Program-made: the position numbers and the translations under genes
From: Massilia sp. 9096
GTDB lineage: Bacteria; Pseudomonadota; Gammaproteobacteria; Burkholderiales; Burkholderiaceae_D
Length of the DNA stretch: 64,000 bases
NCBI RefSeq assembly: GCF_000745265.1
Contig: NZ_JQNN01000001.1
Coordinates: 5,394,001 to 5,458,000 of the forward strand
Reading direction: 5' to 3'
Shown: positions 58,080 to 64,000 of the stretch, piece by piece
Numbering within the stretch: position 1 is the first letter of the stretch
How the letters are laid out: each line of letters begins with the position of its first letter
Notes under the pieces: generated by a model
Database searches by the model: none
The model's input: the letters and a program-made list of their open reading frames with translations, nothing else
Told to the model about the DNA's origin: nothing

Positions 58080-59321
58080 ATGACCACCTCCCGAACGGCG
58101 GAGCAGGCAAAACAGCCAGCCACGGCTAATCCGGCAACGCAGGCCACCTTGTCGCCCGCGCTGACCTTCCTGCTCGCCGCCGGCACCGGCCTGTCGGTCG
58201 CGGCGCTGTACTACAGCCAGCCGTTGCTGGGCGTGCTGGCCGGCGACCTGCACGCCAGCGGCCGCCAGATCGGCTGGATCCCGACGCTGACCCAGCTCGG
58301 CTACGCCTTCGGCCTGCTGCTGCTGGCGCCGCTGGGCGATCGTTTTGATCGCCGCAACATCATCCTGATCAAGTCGGTGATCCTGTGCGCGGCGCTGGTG
58401 CTGACCGGATTCGCGCCCGGCCTGGCGGTGCTGATGGGCGCCAGCCTGGTGGTCGGCCTGTTCGCCACCGTAGCCCAGGACATCGTTCCGGCCGCGGCCA
58501 CGCTGGCGCCGCCCGAGCACCGCGGCAAGGCGGTCGGCACGGTGATGACCGGGCTGTTGATGGGCATCCTGCTGTCGCGCGTGGCGAGCGGCTTCATCGC
58601 CGAACATTTCGGCTGGCGCGCCGTGTTCCTGGCGGCCGCCGTCAGTATCGCGCTGATGACGATCGTGCTGGCGCGCGGCCTGCCGCGCTTTGCGCCGACA
58701 ACGACCCAGGCTTATCCGGCGCTGCTGCGCTCGCTGGGCCACCTGTGGGTCGCGCACCGCCGGCTGCGCCTGGCCGCGTTCGGCCAGGGTCTGCTGGCGC
58801 TGGGTTTTTCGGCGTTCTGGTCGACGCTGGCCGTGATGCTGCACGGCGCGCCGTTCCACATGGGGTCGGCGGTGGCCGGTTCCTTTGGCCTGGCCGGCGC
58901 GGCCGGCGCCTTGGCCGCCCCATTCGCCGGGCGCCTGGCCGACCGCCGCGGTCCGGAGTGGGTGACGCGCCTGGCCGCCGCCATTACCGTCGTGTCGTTC
59001 GCGACCATGCTGGCGATGCCGCTGCTGTCGACCGGCGCCCAGCTGGCGCTGCTGGCGCTGGCCACGGTCGGCTTCGACCTGGGCGTGCAAGCCAGCCTGA
59101 TCTCGCACCAGAGCATCGTGTTCGGCCTGGAGCCGCCGGCGCGCAGCCGCCTGAATGCCATCCTGATGACCAGCGTCTTCATCGGCATGGCGGCGGGCGG
59201 CTTCTTCGGCGCCCAGGCGCTGGCAGGCTGGGGCTGGACCGGCGTGGTCGGCGTGGCGATGCTGGCCAGCCTGGTGGCACTGGGGGTGCGCATCCACGCC
59301 GCCAAGGTGCGCGACCACTGA
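58080..59321 (+). CDS. MFS transporter (AraJ-like efflux type)
   Basis: A 413-residue inner-membrane protein with 12 hydrophobic segments and the MFS loop motif GDRFDRRNII between helices 2 and 3. The opening YYSQPLLGVLAGDLHASGRQIGWIPTLTQLGYA (in outline) is typical of the sugar/drug efflux group near AraJ. A good SD (AGGAG) lies 7-8 nt before the ATG. Substrate unknown; control by the divergent LysR gene is likely. Confidence 0.9.
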   Translation: MTTSRTAEQAKQPATANPATQATLSPALTFLLAAGTGLSVAALYYSQPLLGVLAGDLHASGRQIGWIPTLTQLGYAFGLLLLAPLGDRFDRRNIILIKSVILCAALVLTGFAPGLAVLMGASLVVGLFATVAQDIVPAAATLAPPEHRGKAVGTVMTGLLMGILLSRVASGFIAEHFGWRAVFLAAAVSIALMTIVLARGLPRFAPTTTQAYPALLRSLGHLWVAHRRLRLAAFGQGLLALGFSAFWSTLAVMLHGAPFHMGSAVAGSFGLAGAAGALAAPFAGRLADRRGPEWVTRLAAAITVVSFATMLAMPLLSTGAQLALLALATVGFDLGVQASLISHQSIVFGLEPPARSRLNAILMTSVFIGMAAGGFFGAQALAGWGWTGVVGVAMLASLVALGVRIHAAKVRDH

Positions 59322-59349
59322 GGCCGCCGGCCCGGCTGCCGGCGCCCGA

Positions 59350-61389
59350 TTACGGTTGGGTGGCCGGCGCCGCCTCCTTCAGTCCCGGCACGTATTGCGC
59401 GCCTTGCTTGATCTGGGCGGTCGAAGGCTGCAGCGCGGCGCCGATCGGCTCCGCGCGTCCACCCAGGCAAGGCGCCAGGAAGTTTTCGGCCACGGCATTG
59501 AAGGCGATGTTGTTGACCGGGCGCGCAAAGCCGTGGCCTTCGTCCGGGAACACGACGTAGGTCACGGGGATATGCTTCGCCTCCATCGCCGCGACGATCT
59601 GGTCGGACTCGCGCACGTTCACGCGCGGGTCGTTCGCGCCCTGGCCGATCAGCAGCGGCCTGCTGATCTTGTCTGCGAAGTTGAGCGGCGAACGTTCCTT
59701 CAGCAGCGCGCGGCCTTCCTCGGTGGTCGGGTCGCCCATGCGTTTGTAGAATTGCTGCTTGCCGGCTTCCCAGTAAGGCGGAATGGTCTGCAGCAGCGTG
59801 AACAGGTTCGACGGGCCGACGATGTCGACGCCGCAGGCGAAGGTCGACGGCGTGAAGGCCATGCCGGCCAGGGTCGCGTAACCGCCGTAGGAGCCGCCCA
59901 TGATGGCGACCTTGTCGCGCGTGGTGACGCCGTTCTTGACCGCCCAGTCGACCGCGTCGAGCAGGTCGTCGTGCATCTTGCGGCCCCACTGCAGGTCGCC
60001 CTTCGAGATGAAGTTCTTGCCGAAGCCGGTCGAGCCGCGGTAGTTCACCGACAGCACCGCATAGCCGCGGTTGGCCAGCCACTGGTGCGAGCGGTTCGAG
60101 CCGAAGCTGTCGCGCGCCCACGGGCCGCCGTGCACGAACAGCACCATCGGCACCGGATGCGAGGGACGGCCAGCGCCCTGCGGGTCGACGCTCTTCGGCA
60201 GCGACAGGTAGGAAACCAGGTTCAGGCCGTCGCGCGACTTGATCTCCTCGGCGAACATCGGCACCAGCGGCGCGCCCTCGAGTTCGGGACGGGCGACGAA
60301 CAGCCGGGTCAGTTTCTTGGTCTTGCGATCGTACAGCCAGTCGGATACCGGACTCGAGACCGGGTCGTCCTCGACGATCCACTTGTCGTCCTGGTCGCTG
60401 CGCGCGTGCACCTGGAAGTCGCCCTTGAGCGCCCCCTTCAGGTGCTTCAGGTCGGCCTCGACCGAGGCGTCGAGCGGGATGTATTCATGCTTCAGGTACT
60501 CCACTTCGTAGGCCTGGATGCGGCCGGTGCGCACGTCGAACAGGCCGGATTCGATGTCGGCGCGCGGGTCCTGGGCCACGACGCTGCTCGCGCCGCTGGC
60601 GAAATCCTGGGCCACCAGCGCGGCCGTGTCGCGCCCGCGCGAATCGCGCCAGTACAAGGTCTTGCCGTCGGTGGTGAAGCCCAGCGGCGACGTCGTCAGC
60701 GAATCGTCCAGGCCGACCTGCACGAAGGGCTTGTCCTCGACCTTGGCGTCAACCATGCGGAAATAGTCGCTGCCGCCGTCGGGGCGCGACTTGGCGGCCG
60801 CGCGCAGCTTGAGCTGCTCGTCCGCGATGAAGCCGGCATAGCCGCCCTCGTTCTTGTATACCAGGGTCAGCTTGCCGCTCGCCAGGTCGAGGCTGTAGAC
60901 GTCGTGCCAGCGCGGGTCGCGGTTGTTGACGCCGACCAGGATGCGGTCCTTCACCTGCCGGCTGATATTGACGATCATGACGCGCGTCTTTTCGAACGGC
61001 GTCAGCGAGGTCTGCTTGCCGCTGGCGACGTCGACGCCGTACAGCAGAAAGTTCTCGTCGCCGCCCTTGTCGTTAATGAACAGCAGCGATTTCGAGTCCG
61101 GCGCCCAGAACGTCGTGCGGATCGGACGCGTCTTCTCAGACGTGAGCGGCTTGGCCTCGCCCGGCTTGTCGATCGGCGCCACCCAGACGTTCAGCACGCC
61201 GTCGCGTGGCGCGATCCACGACAGCCACTTGCCGTCCGGGCTGACGCTGGCCGCCATCTTGCTCGGGTTGCCGAACAGCTTGGCGCGCTCGATCAGCGGC
61301 GTCTCGGTAGACGGGGACGGCGCGGTTTGCGCGAAGGCGCCGTGGACAAGGCTCAGGATGGTCAGTGCTACGAAGGCGGGACGGCGCAT
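59350..61389 (-). CDS. Secreted S9-family oligopeptidase (acylaminoacyl-peptidase-like)
   Basis: A 679-residue exported peptidase. The signal peptide MRRPAFVALTILSLVHG ends near AFAQ. The propeller part (SPDGKWLSWIAP; WAPDSKSLLFIND) is followed by an alpha/beta hydrolase with FVHGGPWARD, the nucleophile in IMGGSYGGYATL, an Asp in GANDPRVNVRES and the His in DEGHGFARP. The start at 61389 has GAGG 6 nt upstream; an upstream in-frame ATG would precede the signal peptide. It likely degrades peptides in the periplasm. It is not in an operon. Confidence 0.93.
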   Translation of the reverse strand: MRRPAFVALTILSLVHGAFAQTAPSPSTETPLIERAKLFGNPSKMAASVSPDGKWLSWIAPRDGVLNVWVAPIDKPGEAKPLTSEKTRPIRTTFWAPDSKSLLFINDKGGDENFLLYGVDVASGKQTSLTPFEKTRVMIVNISRQVKDRILVGVNNRDPRWHDVYSLDLASGKLTLVYKNEGGYAGFIADEQLKLRAAAKSRPDGGSDYFRMVDAKVEDKPFVQVGLDDSLTTSPLGFTTDGKTLYWRDSRGRDTAALVAQDFASGASSVVAQDPRADIESGLFDVRTGRIQAYEVEYLKHEYIPLDASVEADLKHLKGALKGDFQVHARSDQDDKWIVEDDPVSSPVSDWLYDRKTKKLTRLFVARPELEGAPLVPMFAEEIKSRDGLNLVSYLSLPKSVDPQGAGRPSHPVPMVLFVHGGPWARDSFGSNRSHQWLANRGYAVLSVNYRGSTGFGKNFISKGDLQWGRKMHDDLLDAVDWAVKNGVTTRDKVAIMGGSYGGYATLAGMAFTPSTFACGVDIVGPSNLFTLLQTIPPYWEAGKQQFYKRMGDPTTEEGRALLKERSPLNFADKISRPLLIGQGANDPRVNVRESDQIVAAMEAKHIPVTYVVFPDEGHGFARPVNNIAFNAVAENFLAPCLGGRAEPIGAALQPSTAQIKQGAQYVPGLKEAAPATQP

Positions 61390-61511
61390 GAAGACCTCAC
61401 AAGTGGCGTAAATACTCATCGTAACTATTTTCAAAACTGAAATATAGTTAAATTTGATGCATATGTGTTACGCCGGCTTGCGCTACAAACGCCGCCGATT
61501 GGCCGCCTCGC

Positions 61512-62294
61512 TTATTGCATATACCAGCCGTGGCTGACCACGATCGACTGCCCGGTCAGGGCGTTCGACGGGAAGGCCGCCAGGAACAGCGCGGTCTGGG
61601 CGACGTCGTCGACGGTGGTGAATTCCCCGTCGACGGTCTCCTTCAGCATCACCTTCTTGACCACGTCGTCCTCGCTGATGCCGAGCTCCTTGGCCTGCTC
61701 GGGAATCTGCTTTTCGACCAGCGGGGTGCGCACGAACCCCGGGCAGATCGTGTTGGCGCGCACGCCGTACTTGGCGCCTTCCTTGGCGACCGTCTTGGCC
61801 AGGCCGATCAGGCCATGCTTGGCCGTCACGTACGGCGCCTTGAGCACCGACGCTTCCTTCGAGTGCACCGATCCCATGTAGATCACGCTGCCGCCGCGGC
61901 CCTGCGCGTACATGTATTTCAGGCAGGCGCGCGTGGTGAGGAAGGCGCCGTCGAGGTGAATCGCCAGCATCTTCTTCCACTGGCCGAAATCGAAGTCCTG
62001 CACCGGCGCGACGATCTGGATGCCGGCGTTCGACACCAGCACGTCGATGCCGCCGAGCTGGTCGGCGACCGACTTGATGCCGGCGTCGACCTGTTCTTCA
62101 TTGGTGACGTCCATCGCGACCGCGATCGCGCGCGCGCCCGAGGGGTCGAGTTCGCGCGCCGCGGTCCTGGCAGCTTCGAGGTTCAAATCGGCGATGGCGA
62201 CCTTGGCGCCGTGCTGGAAAAACACCGTGGCGATCTGCTTGCCGATGCCGCTGGCGGCGCCGGTGACGACCGCGATCTTGTCTTTCATGTCCAT
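61512..62294 (-). CDS. 3-hydroxybutyrate dehydrogenase (SDR family)
   Basis: A 260-residue short-chain dehydrogenase. The NAD-binding motif [12 protein letters not shown] lies at about residues 11-22, the NAG motif in SNAGIQIV, and the catalytic YxxxK in APYVTAKHG. The sequence [14 protein letters not shown] and [15 protein letters not shown] is typical of D-3-hydroxybutyrate dehydrogenase, which converts 3-hydroxybutyrate to acetoacetate during use of polyhydroxybutyrate. The start at 62294 or the Met two codons later are both possible. It follows the patatin gene by 14 bp and is probably co-transcribed. Confidence 0.92.
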   Translation of the reverse strand: MDMKDKIAVVTGAASGIGKQIATVFFQHGAKVAIADLNLEAARTAARELDPSGARAIAVAMDVTNEEQVDAGIKSVADQLGGIDVLVSNAGIQIVAPVQDFDFGQWKKMLAIHLDGAFLTTRACLKYMYAQGRGGSVIYMGSVHSKEASVLKAPYVTAKHGLIGLAKTVAKEGAKYGVRANTICPGFVRTPLVEKQIPEQAKELGISEDDVVKKVMLKETVDGEFTTVDDVAQTALFLAAFPSNALTGQSIVVSHGWYMQ

Positions 62295-62308
62295 GGATGG
62301 GTACCTGC

Positions 62309-63526
62309 TCAAGTGGGTGAGTGGATGGGTTGTGGGCGCGCCGGGGCGGTGAGGAAATCGTACAGGGCCGGGTTGTTCTCGAGCTGCGGCAGCTCGAAGA
62401 TCTCGCCGTGCGCCACGGTCTTGGCGGCGTCGGCGTAGCCCGCCTGCCAGTGCTCGTTCATGGTCCGGCGCGAGAACTCGAAATCCTTGAACTGGCCCTC
62501 GTAAGTGGGCGAGCGGTAGACCAGCGTGACGATGTTGTACAGCGCCGGGTCGGCGGCTTCGGCCAGCAGGCGCGCCTGCGGCGAAGCGGCCAGCTCGGGC
62601 GGCATCTGCGCCAGCAGTTCGTTGAAGGCCGTGCGCAGCTTTTCGGTACGGCGGAAGGCGTCGGTGGCGCTGCGCGTGCGGCTCGAGTACTGGATTTCCT
62701 TCATGCGCGTGGCGACGCTGGCCAGGTCGTTCGGCAGCTCGCCGCGCGCGCTCCACAAATCGACCTGGAAGATCAGGGTGTCCAGGCCCGAGCGCGAGGA
62801 CAGCACCCAGTCGAGCGGCGTGTTCGAGACCATGCCGCCGTCCCAGTAACGCTCGCCGTCGATCTCGACCGCGTCGAAGCCCGGGGGCAGGGCGCCGCTG
62901 GCCATCACGTGCTCGGGCCGGATGGTATCGGTGGCGTTGTCGAAGTAGGCGAAGTTGCCGGTCCTGACGTTGACCGCGCCGATCGAGAGCCGCGTCTCGC
63001 GCGCGTTGATGCGATCGAAGTCGACCAGGCGCTCGAGCGTGGCGCGCAGCGGCGCGGTGTCGTAATAGCTGGTCGCGCCGGCGCCAGCCAGCGCCATGAA
63101 GGGCGGCGGCACGCGTGGCTCGAAGAAGCCCGGCACGCCGCTCACCAGCACGCGGCTGGCGGCCAGCTGGTTGAGCCAGACGCGCATTGGATCGGCCAGC
63201 GCCATGGTCGTCCACTGGTCGCCGACCACGCCGTCGCTGGCGTTGCTGACCAGCTCCCAGAACTTGCGCAGGCGCTCGACGCGGTGTTCGCGCGCGTTGC
63301 CGGCGATGATCGCGCTGTTGATCGCGCCGATCGAGATGCCGGACACCCAGGTCGGCTCGACCTCGGCTTCCAGCAGGCGCTCGTACACGCCGGCCTGGTA
63401 GGCGCCCAGCGCGCCGCCGCCCTGCAGCACCAGCGCCACGCTCTCGAACTGGGTGGCGCCCGGCCTGGGCGGTTCGGCCGGCGCATGCGTGCCCTGATGC
63501 AGCACGCTTTCGTCTCGTCTATTCAC
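62309..63526 (-). CDS. Patatin-like phospholipase with DUF3734 C-terminus
   Basis: A 405-residue patatin-type lipase. The oxyanion motif [11 protein letters not shown], nucleophile motif GISIGAINS and catalytic Asp motif [10 protein letters not shown] are all intact. The C-terminal third (from [17 protein letters not shown]) resembles the DUF3734 region often fused to such patatins near 3-hydroxybutyrate dehydrogenase. A GTG at 63526 is used as start; it overlaps the preceding gene by 8 bp and no SD is visible, so a GTG at about 63505 is an alternative. Association with bdh suggests a role in storage lipid or polyester turnover. Confidence 0.88.
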   Translation of the reverse strand: MNRRDESVLHQGTHAPAEPPRPGATQFESVALVLQGGGALGAYQAGVYERLLEAEVEPTWVSGISIGAINSAIIAGNAREHRVERLRKFWELVSNASDGVVGDQWTTMALADPMRVWLNQLAASRVLVSGVPGFFEPRVPPPFMALAGAGATSYYDTAPLRATLERLVDFDRINARETRLSIGAVNVRTGNFAYFDNATDTIRPEHVMASGALPPGFDAVEIDGERYWDGGMVSNTPLDWVLSSRSGLDTLIFQVDLWSARGELPNDLASVATRMKEIQYSSRTRSATDAFRRTEKLRTAFNELLAQMPPELAASPQARLLAEAADPALYNIVTLVYRSPTYEGQFKDFEFSRRTMNEHWQAGYADAAKTVAHGEIFELPQLENNPALYDFLTAPARPQPIHSPT

Positions 63527-64000
63527 GTTCGGGCACCGGCACGTTGTAGCCGTTGAGCGTGGTCGACACCAGCGCATACAGGCCGACCAGGTAGATCAGC
63601 TCGTTGGTGGCGTGCTGGCCGAAGGTCCCGATCGCCAGGCGGTACAGCGGCTCGGGCAGCACGCCCCCGCGCGCGAGCGCGTGCGCGAAGTCGAAGGCGA
63701 CGTTTTCTTCCTTGGCGAGGTCGGTCGGCTTGACGCCCGCGACCAGCGCGGCCAGGCGCTCCGGCGACATGCCTTCCTTCTCGGCGACCGCGACGTGGGC
63801 ATACAGCTCGTAGGCCGCGTTGTAGCGCGCGCCGACCACGAGGATCGCGATCTGGCGCACGTTGTCGGGCAAGACCGCGTTGGCGGTCATCGCCAGCGTC
63901 AGGTCCCAGATCGCCTTGCCGATCGCGGGCTCGTGCAGCCACGGGTTCCACGGGCCCATCAGGGCGCCGTCTTCGCGTTCGACCTTGAAGGCGTTGAAAT
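63519..64000 (-). CDS. Carboxymuconolactone decarboxylase-like protein, 5' end outside window
   Basis: The frame is open to the right edge and its first residues read FNAFKVEREDGALMGPWNPWLHEP, typical of the CMD/AhpD-like family. The visible 159 residues are helical with IAILVVGARYNAAYELYAHV (the E-x-x-x-H region of CMD-type proteins) and FAHALARGG. There is no CxxC pair, so AhpD-type disulfide activity is unlikely. It overlaps the patatin gene by 8 bp and leads the operon with bdh. Substrate unknown. Confidence 0.85.
   Translation of the reverse strand, partial: FNAFKVEREDGALMGPWNPWLHEPAIGKAIWDLTLAMTANAVLPDNVRQIAILVVGARYNAAYELYAHVAVAEKEGMSPERLAALVAGVKPTDLAKEENVAFDFAHALARGGVLPEPLYRLAIGTFGQHATNELIYLVGLYALVSTTLNGYNVPVPERE

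Noticed and set aside
59356..61440. A plus-strand frame of 694 codons opposite the second S9 peptidase.
   Set aside because: Third-position GC mirroring creates it; the minus strand has a signal peptide and an intact catalytic triad.

Overview
This 64 kb window is a high-GC chromosomal segment of a heterotrophic betaproteobacterium. Gene content and protein style (H-NS with a TWTGRGRKPKW tail, DUF2076 protein, paired S9 peptidases, reductive pyrimidine operon with MocR and RutR-type regulators) suggest Burkholderiales, most likely an Oxalobacteraceae member close to Massilia. That placement is inference, not a database result. No rRNA, tRNA, CRISPR array, insertion sequence or phage gene was seen. 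Both ends cut through genes.

Layout. 0-3.7 kb: nucleoside salvage (end of a two-domain ALDH16-like dehydrogenase, deoA, cdd) and a DUF2076 protein. 3.8-5.7 kb: a decayed glycosyltransferase and an H-NS gene. 5.6-9.6 kb: a LytS/LytTR-type two-component operon, an exported aldo/keto reductase and an acetyltransferase. 9.6-21.9 kb: a complete reductive pyrimidine degradation island (RutR-like and MocR regulators; omega-amino acid:pyruvate aminotransferase; mmsA; preT; preA; NCS1 transporter; dihydropyrimidinase; N-carbamoyl-beta-alanine amidohydrolase). 22-32.5 kb: an MHYT hybrid kinase, an ammonium channel, a DUF885 protein, a TMEM175-like channel, a PAS/GAF hybrid kinase and a fused uraD-allC gene of urate catabolism. 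32.6-37.6 kb: a lipoprotein, udk, a DUF2231/sorbosone-dehydrogenase-like pair and a LysR regulator. 37.7-45.2 kb: puuD (urate hydroxylase), an M20 hydrolase, a large secreted rhamnogalacturonan-lyase-like protein and an S9 peptidase. 45.4-56.4 kb: two tiny genes, then nitrate assimilation (nasT, nasS, narK, nirB, nirD, a flavoprotein, nasA). 56.4-64 kb: an orphan HipB-like repressor with palindromic operators, a LysR/MFS pair, a second S9 peptidase, 3-hydroxybutyrate dehydrogenase, a patatin and a carboxymuconolactone-decarboxylase-like protein.

The theme is nitrogen scavenging: pyrimidines, purines, ammonium and nitrate are each served by a dedicated cluster. Consistent with this, sigma-54-type promoter sequences were found before the amt gene, before the NCS1 transporter, before nasT, and (a perfect consensus) before narK.

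The most striking signal is the nasS-narK leader. A sigma-54 promoter is followed by three hairpins that all carry the same AACGGC hexaloop (A at position 1, G at position 4, the known ANTAR-protein signature). The third hairpin shares its loop and 3' arm with the 5' arm of a 15-bp intrinsic terminator. Together with nasT (ANTAR antiterminator) and nasS (its nitrate-sensing partner) immediately upstream, this forms a readable nitrate-responsive antitermination switch with an unusual third hairpin.
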